NCBI GenBank assembly: GCA_003484545.1
Contig: DNCF01000050.1
Location: forward strand, 1-16,740
Length of the DNA: 16,740 bases
From: Massilia sp.
Lineage (GTDB): Bacteria; Pseudomonadota; Gammaproteobacteria; Burkholderiales; Burkholderiaceae_D
Reading direction: 5' to 3'
The notes below the pieces were generated by a model. That model was not told the origin of the DNA. It saw only the letters and a list, made by a program, of their open reading frames with translations, and did not search any database. A program made the translations under genes and the position numbers. Each line of letters begins with the position of its first letter. Within the stretch, counting starts at the first letter, position 1. Shown piece after piece: positions 6,898-13,736 of the stretch.

Positions 6898-7868
6898 AAG
6901 TATTAGTCGCCTGCTCGGTGATCCCGTTTTCCGATTCGCCCCAGGAACGTCAGGCCCGCCTTCTGTGCCAACAATTAACCGCAGCCGGTCATGCTTCGGA
7001 GATTCTCCGGATTCCGTTCGCAGCGACGCCCCTCGCGCGCCTGCCCTCCCAGCTGGCGATGATGCGCAGCTTCGAGACCTGGAACATCGACCATCTGGTT
7101 TCAATGGATGTGCCGGCCAGCCTGCTGCGCCATGCGCGCAAGTCAGTCTGGCTGAACAATGCCGAACCGCTCCTCGACGCGCCCGGGACCGCGCCGCACG
7201 CCGTGCTGAGCAACGCCGCGCGCCAAGCGCTGGGCGAGAGCCGCGGCGCATATTGCAGCAGCCACCGCGTACGCACGGTGCTGGACGATGTACTGGGCGT
7301 GGCGCCGCCGGTGCTGGCGCTGCCGCCGCGCCACCTCGCCGACAGTCCTGGCCGCTACATCCTGGCTGCCCCGCCGCGCGACGCGGGCGATACCCGTTTG
7401 CTTGCCGCCCTGGCGCGCACCGGCGCCGATGTGCGGCTGGTCTTCGCAGGCACGCCCGCCTCGCCTGACCAGGCCGCAAGGCTGCAGGAGGCAGCCCGAG
7501 GCATGGGAGTCGGCGACAGGGTGGAGCTCGACCTGCGTCCACTGACGGAAGACGAATTCGATCGCTGCCTTGCCGGAGCGCTCGCCGTTGCCTGCATCGG
7601 CGGAGCGGATGACGGCGGCCTTGCGCTGCGCGCCGCCGGCGCCGGCAAGGCGCTCATCGCCGACGCGGCCGATACCCAGCTGCATGGGCTTGCGCGTCAT
7701 CAGCTGAGCGGCTGGGCGATAACGCCCGAGGTGGCCACGCTCGCCGCATGCCTGCAGGAAGCCGTGGCACAGCGCCACCGCAGCCTGGCGTATGGCGCAC
7801 GCGCCCGCGACCTGCTGCGCGTCACAGGCGCCGACTGGACAACGATATTGCAGGCCCTACTCGCATGA
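6894..7868 (+). CDS. Degenerate GT4-like protein, probably not catalytic as a glycosyltransferase
   Basis: The 324-residue product starts MKVLVACSVIPFSDSPQERQ and has an N-terminal Rossmann-like half and a C-terminal half with a beta strand RLVFAGTP near residue 181, arranged as in the GT4 protein before it. When the two are aligned by eye, the D-x7-E pair of the neighbour corresponds here to A238 and R246 in ADDGGLALR, so both acidic residues are gone. No intact donor-binding signature is seen. The frame is open throughout, without stops, so this is not a simple pseudogene. It starts and ends with 4-base ATGA overlaps, so its translation is probably coupled to its neighbours. It could be a non-catalytic partner of the preceding enzyme or a divergent transferase. 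The function is unknown. Confidence 0.75.
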   Translation: MKVLVACSVIPFSDSPQERQARLLCQQLTAAGHASEILRIPFAATPLARLPSQLAMMRSFETWNIDHLVSMDVPASLLRHARKSVWLNNAEPLLDAPGTAPHAVLSNAARQALGESRGAYCSSHRVRTVLDDVLGVAPPVLALPPRHLADSPGRYILAAPPRDAGDTRLLAALARTGADVRLVFAGTPASPDQAARLQEAARGMGVGDRVELDLRPLTEDEFDRCLAGALAVACIGGADDGGLALRAAGAGKALIADAADTQLHGLARHQLSGWAITPEVATLAACLQEAVAQRHRSLAYGARARDLLRVTGADWTTILQALLA

Positions 7869-8446
7869 ACATTCTGATTTTCGCGCCCCTGGCGCCGCAG
7901 ACCGCGGCGGCAGCCATGGTGCAGGCACTGGTGCTCGACCTGGTCCGCAGCGGCCACACTGCAACGCTGATCCGTACCGAGACCGAACAGGGCGACGGCC
8001 ACCCAACCGGCCCCGGCTGGCAGGACGAGGCCGGGATCGGCGCACTGGCCGCCCAGGCCGACCTGGTCGTCTACCAGCTCGGCGCCGCGAGCGCCATGCA
8101 TGCAGGGGCGCACGCCTGGCTGCGCCGGCTTCCGGGAGTGTTCTGGCTGCTTGGCGAGGATGCACTGGCAATCGCGCGTGCCTGCGGTCCCTGGGCGCTC
8201 GGCATCCTGGCGGACGACGCTATCGCTCCCGCGGCCCTGTTGCCGTACTGCCCGGGCCCGGTTCTCGGCACGGCGGGCGAGACCGTCAGCGCACGCCTGT
8301 TGCAGCTCGCTGCGACGGCGCAACGGATGGTTCCGGTGCGCGCCGCGGTGGACGAACTGACCGCACTGTTGCGCGCCTGGGGCGCGGATGACGAAACCGT
8401 CCGCAACAGCGCGCTGGCGGACGGTTTCGACCTGTTCGAGGCCTGA
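7865..8446 (+). CDS. Short GT-like protein with N-terminal domain only
   Basis: The product is 193 residues, about half the normal length of a GT-B glycosyltransferase. It begins MNILIFAPLAPQTAAAAMVQ, like a GT4 N-terminal domain. DLVVYQLG at 66-73 and RLPGVFWLLGED at 88-99 match the pattern YQLGN...PGVVVLHD common in GT4 proteins, except that the usual HD is GED here. After about residue 130 there is a helical tail (AVDELTALLRAWGADDETV) instead of a donor-binding domain, and no E-x7-E. The next bases belong to a convergent gene, so no detached second half follows. ATG 7865 was chosen because it overlaps the previous stop by 4 bases; an earlier in-frame start at 7748 would lie deep inside that gene. 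Function unknown; it may assist the two preceding GT-like proteins. Confidence 0.75.
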   Translation: MNILIFAPLAPQTAAAAMVQALVLDLVRSGHTATLIRTETEQGDGHPTGPGWQDEAGIGALAAQADLVVYQLGAASAMHAGAHAWLRRLPGVFWLLGEDALAIARACGPWALGILADDAIAPAALLPYCPGPVLGTAGETVSARLLQLAATAQRMVPVRAAVDELTALLRAWGADDETVRNSALADGFDLFEA

Positions 8447-8451
8447 GCGCT

Positions 8452-10128
8452 TCAGACCGCGGCGGCGGTCTCTTCCCTTTCCGGCGCGCTGTCGCGCTGG
8501 GCCGGCAGGATGCGGATCTGCGCCAGCATCAATCCCACCATGCGGTTATCGTTCGGCGGAATCGTCGGGTGCGGCACCCGGATTTCGATCAGGCTGCCGC
8601 GGCGCAAGGTCGAGAACTCCAGGGTCACGCGCTGTTGCGTGCTGGCGCCCTCCTCGAAACGGAACAGGCGCTTGGCGCGACCGATCTTCACCGTCACCGG
8701 CGCATTGACGTTTTCTCCGTAGGCGCCGCCGACGATCTCCAGGACAAAACGGCGTGGCAACGACGTGCTCAAGGAGATCAGCACGGTTTTGCCGTCGGTC
8801 CAACGGCCGGTCGGCTCGGGAAAGCTGACCCCGGTCACGTCCTCGACGAACTTCGGATATTTCGGCTGGCTGAAGTCGATGCCGTCGGCCAGTGTGCCGA
8901 GGTTGGCGTCGTCGGTCTCGGCCGTGGTGACCAGCTCGCGCGGCGGCTTCGGCGGCCGTACTTTGGTCGGCAGTTGCGACAGGCCGTGGGCAAAGGGACG
9001 TAGCAGCGTGCGCTTGAACTCGCGCCAATAGACCGTGGCGGTGGGCTCGGGAGCGAGCGCCGCCTCGACGCCGCGCTCGCGCAGGTTGGTCGTCCAGACC
9101 GCCCTGCAGTATTCGTCCGAGAATTTATAGGCCAGCGCGCGCTGTTGCTGGCGCATGGCGTCGATGAAGTCCTGGTCTCCGGCCAGGATACGCTCGACCG
9201 CCGCGCGCGCCTGCTCCTGCGAGGTGCAACGGCCCAGCTCGATTTCCGGCGTCATCCGGCCCAGCAACGAATCGGCAAAATAGACGACCGGCATGCCGTT
9301 GATCGCCGCCTCGATCGGCGAATAGTGCACGTGGCGCTGCTCGGTCGAATGATAGTAGAGCACGGCCGATTCGCGGTACAGCCGCGCGAGCTCCTCGTCC
9401 GTGACGAAACCCAGCATGTGCGGATCGTCGACCGGCACGTCCTGCGCGCCGAAGATCACGTGCGGCAGGTCGCCGAAGTCTTCCTTGAACTTGCGGTACA
9501 CCGCGGCATAGTAGGGATTGGTGACGGCGTTGGGGCAGACGAACAGGATATGCCGGTCGGTGCCGACATAGGTATCGGCAGTGCGCCAAAAGCTTTCCGG
9601 CACGCCGAGCGGCAGGAAGACCTCCCGCTCCGAAAACAGCAGCGGCTCGACTTCGACCAACTGGTCGTAGCCGCTGGCGAACCAGAAACGCTTGCCGAGG
9701 GCCGCGATCTCGTTGAGGATGCGCTCGCCGTACAAGAGCTGCAGGACGTTGTGGTAAGTCTGGGTATTGTCCAGGCCGAAGGCACGGAACATGATCTGGC
9801 CTTCGAATTTGCGCACTGCTTCCGGCACCTGTTTTCCGTAAGGAATCACATAGACCGTGCCAAAATACCTGTTCATCAGCGCAACGATATCGTCAGGCCA
9901 CGCTTCTTCATAGAAATTGAAGCTATTCAGGCGTTTTAATACTCGGGGCGGAATGCTGAGCGACTCATCATAGCTGAAGTCGACGACGCCGCTACGAAAG
10001 CTGGCAGCCTGCGGAATGACTTTTGGCGTGAACACTTCATAGCCCAGTTCGAGCAACAACTTTACCTCGTAGGGCATCAGTGTCTTATGGTTCAGCAGCC
10101 AGAGTACCCGTTTGTTTCTTTTATGCAT
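8452..10128 (-). CDS. Glycosyltransferase with C-terminal DUF7024-like beta-sandwich domain
   Basis: This 558-residue protein has two parts. Residues 1-350 form a GT-B-like transferase: LLNHKTLMPYEVKLLLELGYEVF at the start, HILFVCPNA near 193, and YHSTEQRHVHYSPIEAAINGMPVVY near 259-283, where E273 matches the second glutamate of the GT4 E-x7-E pair. After a proline-rich linker (about 385-400), residues 430-545 contain PEPTGRWTDG, GAYGENVNAPVTVKIG and DNRMVGLMLAQIRI, a pattern I associate with the DUF7024 beta-sandwich often attached to glycan enzymes and suspected of carbohydrate binding. No signal peptide is seen, so the transferase acts in the cytoplasm. A GAAGAG-like sequence precedes ATG 10128. 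The gene is alone on its strand, convergent with the perosamine operon (5 bases between stops) and divergent from the membrane protein at 10497. Its donor sugar is unknown. Confidence 0.82.
   Translation of the reverse strand: MHKRNKRVLWLLNHKTLMPYEVKLLLELGYEVFTPKVIPQAASFRSGVVDFSYDESLSIPPRVLKRLNSFNFYEEAWPDDIVALMNRYFGTVYVIPYGKQVPEAVRKFEGQIMFRAFGLDNTQTYHNVLQLLYGERILNEIAALGKRFWFASGYDQLVEVEPLLFSEREVFLPLGVPESFWRTADTYVGTDRHILFVCPNAVTNPYYAAVYRKFKEDFGDLPHVIFGAQDVPVDDPHMLGFVTDEELARLYRESAVLYYHSTEQRHVHYSPIEAAINGMPVVYFADSLLGRMTPEIELGRCTSQEQARAAVERILAGDQDFIDAMRQQQRALAYKFSDEYCRAVWTTNLRERGVEAALAPEPTATVYWREFKRTLLRPFAHGLSQLPTKVRPPKPPRELVTTAETDDANLGTLADGIDFSQPKYPKFVEDVTGVSFPEPTGRWTDGKTVLISLSTSLPRRFVLEIVGGAYGENVNAPVTVKIGRAKRLFRFEEGASTQQRVTLEFSTLRRGSLIEIRVPHPTIPPNDNRMVGLMLAQIRILPAQRDSAPEREETAAAV
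8454..8471 (+). terminator. Possible intrinsic terminator of the left operon
   Basis: AGACCGC at 8454-8460 and GCGGTCT at 8465-8471 form a perfect 7-base-pair GC-rich stem with a 4-base loop, 7 bases after the last stop of the plus-strand operon. It is followed by the pyrimidine-rich CTTCCCTTT, a weak T tract. It lies inside the 3' end of the convergent gene and there encodes part of its AAAV tail. Confidence 0.45.
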
Positions 10129-10150
10129 TCCGCTCTTCGATAAGTTCGTT

Positions 10151-10156
10151 ACTATA
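10151..10156 (-). promoter_or_regulatory. Possible -10 box for the minus-strand glycosyltransferase
   Basis: On the minus strand TATAGT lies about 23 bases before ATG 10128 and would give a short leader. No convincing -35 box is found 16-18 bases further upstream, so this rests on one hexamer in AT-rich DNA. Confidence 0.25.
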
Positions 10157-10182
10157 AAGAAAGCTCACCGATCACTATCAGA

Positions 10183-10220
10183 TGAACAATCCGATGAGTA
10201 GGAGCCTTACGTGAACAATC
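10183..10220. repeat. Direct repeat TGAACAATC, two copies 29 bases apart
   Basis: TGAACAATC occurs perfectly at 10183-10191 and 10212-10220. The 29-base spacing is near three helical turns. The second copy sits inside the palindrome at 10209-10224. The position between divergent genes fits a regulator binding site, but no regulator is known. Confidence 0.5.
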
Positions 10221-10224
10221 ACGT
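10209..10224. promoter_or_regulatory. Palindrome ACGTGA-N4-TCACGT, possible operator
   Basis: ACGTGA (10209-10214) and TCACGT (10219-10224) are perfect reverse complements with a 4-base gap, the size of a dimeric regulator site. It covers the GTG start of the small frame at 10211, so as RNA it could also fold over that start. Confidence 0.4.
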
Positions 10225-10387
10225 CAGCATTGATACCTCTTGGATTTTTAGCTCGACAAGAGTGTTTCCAAATCTCAATGATGATAACAGATCAAGTGCG
10301 ACAGAAACCATGGATCGCTTTCGGTTGCGTCGTCTTGACTTTGCTCTGCGAGGGTTCCCTAAGTACTTTGGCAAACACGTTTCATAA
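10211..10387 (+). CDS. Possible small protein of 58 residues, or remnant of a larger gene
   Basis: A GTG at 10211 is preceded by AGGAG (10200-10204) at a good 6-base spacing and opens a 58-codon frame ending in TAA. An in-frame stop (10199-10201) lies just upstream, so the start is constrained. The product, starting MNNHVSIDTSWIF and ending RGFPKYFGKHVS, has a natural composition with a basic helical stretch DRFRLRRLDFALR and no signal peptide or membrane segment. I do not recognise it. The abrupt end could mean a 5' remnant of a longer gene; an A6 run (10386-10391) begins within the stop codon. A 72-codon frame on the other strand (10219-10437) overlaps it and seems less likely, as it has no such ribosome binding site. 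Confidence 0.35.
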   Translation: MNNHVSIDTSWIFSSTRVFPNLNDDNRSSATETMDRFRLRRLDFALRGFPKYFGKHVS

Positions 10388-10458
10388 AAAAGTAGCGTCA
10401 CTGAGCGGTGCGACTTAAAATGGCGAGCTTGCATCATTGCAATTTAAACTCTTATCAC

Positions 10459-10487
10459 TTGACGCGGCATGCCAGCGCAGTTAACCA
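10459..10487 (+). promoter_or_regulatory. Possible promoter of the membrane protein gene
   Basis: TTGACG (10459-10464), a 17-base spacer, and the weak -10 TAACCA (10482-10487) would place the transcript start near 10494, only about 3 bases before ATG 10497. The -35 is good and the -10 poor. Confidence 0.35.
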
Positions 10488-10496
10488 ATTTTACTA

Positions 10497-11978
10497 ATGG
10501 CCATTTCTCCGAACGCAACTGGTAATAAGCGACTTACCGTCCTCGAATTCGCTACGCTCATCGTTTTGGCGGCTTTGAGTTTCTGGGCGGTACGTCCATT
10601 GTTGGAGGAGTGGGGCCTGTTCAACGTCATCAAAACCCAGGGCATAGGCTACATTCTGGCGTATGCCGAGTCCACGCCGATGCGTCCGCTGCATCTGCTG
10701 GCCATTGCGCTGAACTGGGAACTGGGCCAGGGCCACCTCATCGGTATCGCAGCCGGTAACGCAGTGATGATGGTGCTTCGATATGGCGTAGCTCGCTGGG
10801 CGGTGTCGCCGGTCCTGGCGGGAAATGATCGGTGGGTCATCGCGACCCTGGCGGCTGTCCTGCCCGCCTGGTCCGGCATCTGGTTTGGCCGATTTGGCGC
10901 GGCCCAGTTGAGCCTCATCTTCTTTTTCGCGGTCATCGGCTTTTCACTCCGACTGGCGCGCAAATGGTCCTGGAGCACGGCACTGGCTTGCGTGGCAAGC
11001 GTATGGCTGCTGCTCAGCGTTTATCAGGCGCTCGCCTTATGCCTCGTGGCCATGCCACTCTTCGCCCTGCTGTGGCAAGACGGTACACGGCGCGCAGATC
11101 AGGCGACAGCGCCGCACTGGCAATTCATCAGGCTTGCCGTGACGATTGGCACGGGCTTTGTCTGTTATGCCCTGTATGCGATCATTGCGTCGCGCCTGCT
11201 GGGCGGCGGTAGTTACGAAGCAACCCTGGCCCAGGGCAGCAGCAAACTGTTGACGGTTGCAGGAATTGCCCAGCATGTCATGCGCGGCTACGCGACCGCA
11301 TTCGCCAGGGACCTGACCCTGCCGCTCATGCTTTTGCTGGGTTACTTCGTCATTGGCCCCGCGCTGTTACAACAGCGCGGTGAAAGAACGTTCGTGAGCG
11401 CCCAGGCGCTGTTTCTGCTTCTGGTGGCGAGCCTGCCTTTGTTTTCCCTGATCTATATGAACGAATTGCACATCGGCGATCCGGATCGCGTCATGCTCCC
11501 GGTCGCCACGGCGTTCGTCGTAGCCCTGCTCTCCCTGATGGTGCGATATCGCCCATCGGCAGGCAATCTGCTGGCATCCAGGCAGGCTGCTGCAATTGTC
11601 CTGGTCTTGCTGGTGGTGGGGACGCTCGGCGCGGCCAGTGCAAAAAAATACGCGGATTTGCAGGAAACAGTGCTGGCACAAACCCTGAATGCGGTTGAGA
11701 CACAACAGCCGCGCTCCTTGCTCCTGCACGATGCCACGGGCAGGCTAGGCGATGTTTACACCTTCCTGAACCCCCTTTTCAGCGAAGCGCTTGCCGTCCA
11801 CGGACACAATGTGACTGCGTTGATTTGCACGCCGCGCGACATCGACCGTATCCACCCCGACGCACAGCGTTATCCGATCCCCACCACGCAGCGTTGCGAC
11901 GAAGTCGCGCCAATGCCGGCGCCTGTGCTGGTGCTGACTGTCCGCGATGAGAACGGTACGATAACGGTCAGGCCATGA
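10497..11978 (+). CDS. Polytopic membrane protein, possible GT-C/GtrII-like glycosyltransferase
   Basis: The 493-residue product has about ten hydrophobic segments between residues 15 and 395 and a C-terminal soluble domain of about 95 residues. An early loop contains AESTPMRPLHLLAIAL (58-72), like the acidic/RP motif of some GT-C proteins, and a membrane segment contains LLSVYQALALCL (172-183), reminiscent of the YQ segment of GtrII glucosyltransferases. If so, it would use a polyprenyl-phosphate sugar to decorate the glycan on the periplasmic side. The identification is by pattern only; an uncharacterised membrane protein is the safe call. An in-frame stop at 10482-10484 and the lack of another start make ATG 10497 the start, although no Shine-Dalgarno sequence precedes it. 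The gene is alone, flanked by an AT-rich gap and a strong stem-loop. Confidence 0.78.
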   Translation: MAISPNATGNKRLTVLEFATLIVLAALSFWAVRPLLEEWGLFNVIKTQGIGYILAYAESTPMRPLHLLAIALNWELGQGHLIGIAAGNAVMMVLRYGVARWAVSPVLAGNDRWVIATLAAVLPAWSGIWFGRFGAAQLSLIFFFAVIGFSLRLARKWSWSTALACVASVWLLLSVYQALALCLVAMPLFALLWQDGTRRADQATAPHWQFIRLAVTIGTGFVCYALYAIIASRLLGGGSYEATLAQGSSKLLTVAGIAQHVMRGYATAFARDLTLPLMLLLGYFVIGPALLQQRGERTFVSAQALFLLLVASLPLFSLIYMNELHIGDPDRVMLPVATAFVVALLSLMVRYRPSAGNLLASRQAAAIVLVLLVVGTLGAASAKKYADLQETVLAQTLNAVETQQPRSLLLHDATGRLGDVYTFLNPLFSEALAVHGHNVTALICTPRDIDRIHPDAQRYPIPTTQRCDEVAPMPAPVLVLTVRDENGTITVRP

Positions 11979-11983
11979 CGCCG

Positions 11984-12024
11984 GGGCGGGAAGGCGGCGG
12001 GTCCCATCCGCCACCTTCCTGCTC
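11984..12024. terminator. Long stem-loop between convergent genes, possible bidirectional terminator
   Basis: Bases 11984-12000 pair with 12008-12024 in a 17-position stem with one C-A mismatch and two G-U pairs around a 7-base loop. It starts 6 bases after the membrane-protein stop and ends 25 bases before the 3' end of the convergent GtrA gene. There is no T run on either side, so it may stop transcription poorly alone or protect RNA 3' ends. Confidence 0.45.
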
Positions 12025-12048
12025 ATCCGCGTCCCGCACTCAGCGTCT

Positions 12049-12453
12049 TCAGGAACTGAACGACCACTTCTTGTGGCCCAGATAGCTGGTGAACACCGGC
12101 ACGATCACGCCGACCGCGTGAGCAATCTCGGGTACAAAACGCTCGACGCCGGCGCGCGGAAGCACGACCTCGAGCATCAGCAGGCTGACTGCCCAAGTCT
12201 GCGCCACCGCGACCAGGTTCACCAGGACGAAGAAACCAGCCGCCTGGTGAGCGGGGCGCCGACTGTCACGAAATACGAAAAGCCGCGCCAGAACGAAGGC
12301 CGTCACCATTCCCGTCAAGTAAGCCAGGACCACCGCGCTCGAAAACGACAGCCAGCGGTCGTACACGATGCGCGAGCCGAAGTTGACGGCCGCCGCGATG
12401 CCCCCGGTGAGCAGGAAAACAAGGAATTGGCGCGACAGGAAATGCCGGATCAC
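12049..12453 (-). CDS. GtrA-family membrane protein (putative lipid-linked sugar flippase or partner)
   Basis: The product is 134 residues, the usual size of GtrA proteins, with four membrane segments. It has the family pattern at its start (RQFLVFLLTGGIAAAVNFGSR) and after the second segment (ARLFVFRDS), and ends with the typical aromatic/basic tail GHKKWSFSS. GtrA proteins are thought to move polyprenyl-phosphate sugars across the inner membrane or to help transferases that use them. The GTG start at 12453 overlaps the flavoprotein stop by 4 bases (GTGA), which both fixes the start and suggests translational coupling; the frame is open much further upstream but only as a shadow of the flavoprotein gene. 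It is the last gene of the minus-strand operon. Confidence 0.9.
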   Translation of the reverse strand: MIRHFLSRQFLVFLLTGGIAAAVNFGSRIVYDRWLSFSSAVVLAYLTGMVTAFVLARLFVFRDSRRPAHQAAGFFVLVNLVAVAQTWAVSLLMLEVVLPRAGVERFVPEIAHAVGVIVPVFTSYLGHKKWSFSS

Positions 12454-13736
12454 GCGACGGCATCCCTGGCCATCTTTCGGCCGAAATCGATACTCTCCGA
12501 AATACCACGGTCTTCCGGATAGTAATACGAGGTATCCGCCACCCACAGGCCCCGCACCGGCAGTTTCGGCGGCGGCAGCCGGTCGAGGTAGCCCGGCTCG
12601 CAGATCGGCTGGGCATAGCGGTAGCGGCTGGCGCGCATGTCGAGGAAATCGGCGTCGGTGAGCGCCGGATTGATCTTCTTCAGGTAGCGCCGCACCTTGT
12701 CGAGGAAGGCCTGGTCCGGCTCGGCGAAGGTCGGATGTTCGCCCGGCACATAGAACGGCACGTAGACCACGTGTTCCTTCAACGGACGCAGGTTCGAGTA
12801 CTCGACCAGGCCCGGGATATCCATGTCCGGATCGTTGGTGTTGAGCCAGAAGTTTTCCGACACCGGCTTGCGCAGCTTGGCGATCACGCACACGACGGCG
12901 ATGTTCTTCTTCGACGCGAACGCGGCCAGCAGGTCCGGCGGCAGGTCCGGCATGACGCGCGGCACATACGGCAGCGGAATCGTGCTGACGACCTTGTCGA
13001 AGGCCTCGAACCGGCCGCCGGCCTCGACGCCGCGCACGGCGCCGCCCTCGATCACGACCTTCGTCGCCGGGGTTTTCAGGCGCAGTTGGCCGCCGCGTTT
13101 TTCGATGTCGGCGCGCATCGCCTGCAGCAGGGTTTCGGAACCGCCGTCGAGGTAGCCGAGCTTTTCCTTGAACAGGTTGTAGCGCGAACGGCCGATGCGG
13201 CGGATACGGCTCCAGATCCAGGCCGCCGACAGATTGCCGCTGTAGTCGTAGAATTTGTAGTCGAACAGGCGGCGCCACAGCACTTCCCAGGCTTCCGCCC
13301 CGACGGCACGCCGGATCCAGCCGGTCGCCTCGACATGGTCGAGCGGCTTCCAGTCGTCGCGCTTGGTCGACAGGAAGGCATGCAGGCCGTAGCGGAACTT
13401 GGCGGCCAGGCTCAGCCCCTTGAACTTGAGCAGCGCGACCGGATTGCCCCAGGCCTGCAGGCGGTTCTGGTACCAATAGCCCATTTTCGTGACGACCCAG
13501 TGCATGCGGTCGGCAATGCCGAGCTCGTCCAGGACCTTCAGGAAGGCATGGTCCGAGATGCAGTGGAAGTGGTAGTAGCGTTCGATCTCGAGACCGGAGA
13601 AGTCGAAGGCGGCGGCCATGCCGCCGACGCGGTCGTCGGCTTCGTAGACGACCGGCTGGTGGCCGTCGCGCGCCAGCTGGTAGGCCACGGCCAGGCCCAT
13701 CGGACCCGCGCCCAGTACTGCGATGCGTTGGCCCAT
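12450..13736 (-). CDS. FAD/NAD-dependent oxidoreductase, amine-oxidase/UDP-galactopyranose-mutase-like fold
   Basis: The 428-residue product has the dinucleotide-binding start IAVLGAGPMGLAVAYQLA with GxGxxG at 9-14, the ribose-binding E32 in VVYEADDRVGG, and the GG pair at 38-39 typical of the amine-oxidase/protoporphyrinogen-oxidase group. The C-terminal segment GLWVADTSYYYPEDRGISESI contributes the second FAD contact. No membrane segment or signal peptide is seen, so it is cytoplasmic. Its context, between an SDR epimerase and a GtrA protein, suggests that it oxidises or isomerises a sugar, possibly a lipid-linked or nucleotide sugar; that is inference. UDP-galactopyranose mutase shares the fold, but the length and middle part differ from what I recall of Glf. 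Its ATG follows the SDR stop with no gap (TGAATG) and its stop overlaps the gtrA start. Confidence 0.88.
   Translation of the reverse strand: MGQRIAVLGAGPMGLAVAYQLARDGHQPVVYEADDRVGGMAAAFDFSGLEIERYYHFHCISDHAFLKVLDELGIADRMHWVVTKMGYWYQNRLQAWGNPVALLKFKGLSLAAKFRYGLHAFLSTKRDDWKPLDHVEATGWIRRAVGAEAWEVLWRRLFDYKFYDYSGNLSAAWIWSRIRRIGRSRYNLFKEKLGYLDGGSETLLQAMRADIEKRGGQLRLKTPATKVVIEGGAVRGVEAGGRFEAFDKVVSTIPLPYVPRVMPDLPPDLLAAFASKKNIAVVCVIAKLRKPVSENFWLNTNDPDMDIPGLVEYSNLRPLKEHVVYVPFYVPGEHPTFAEPDQAFLDKVRRYLKKINPALTDADFLDMRASRYRYAQPICEPGYLDRLPPPKLPVRGLWVADTSYYYPEDRGISESIDFGRKMARDAVA

Larger units (their letters stand above)
10129..10496. other. AT-rich divergent intergenic region
   Basis: The 368 bases between the divergent genes are clearly poorer in GC than the rest: about 45% in the two 60-base rows counted. 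They hold candidate promoters for both flanking genes, a direct repeat TGAACAATC (10183-10191 and 10212-10220), a 16-base palindrome (10209-10224), a small inverted repeat TTGCA-N4-TGCAA (10429-10442), and a possible 58-codon gene. No tRNA or insertion-sequence end was recognised. Confidence 0.7.

Noticed and set aside
4364..7542. Two long minus-strand open frames of 550 and 598 codons (4364-6016 and 5746-7542)
   Set aside because: They run antisense to the acyltransferase, aminotransferase and glycosyltransferase genes and show no recognisable motif; high GC leaves few stops.
7865..10128. Idea that the short GT-like gene is the first half of a gene broken by a frameshift
   Set aside because: The bases after its stop encode the convergent gene on the other strand, and no GT donor domain is found in the other plus-strand frames there.
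10219..10437. 72-codon minus-strand frame in the AT-rich gap
   Set aside because: No good ribosome binding site and a basic, low-quality composition; the overlapping plus-strand frame is better supported.
10129..10496. Insertion-sequence remnant in the AT-rich gap
   Set aside because: No terminal inverted repeats, target duplications or transposase-like translation were seen.
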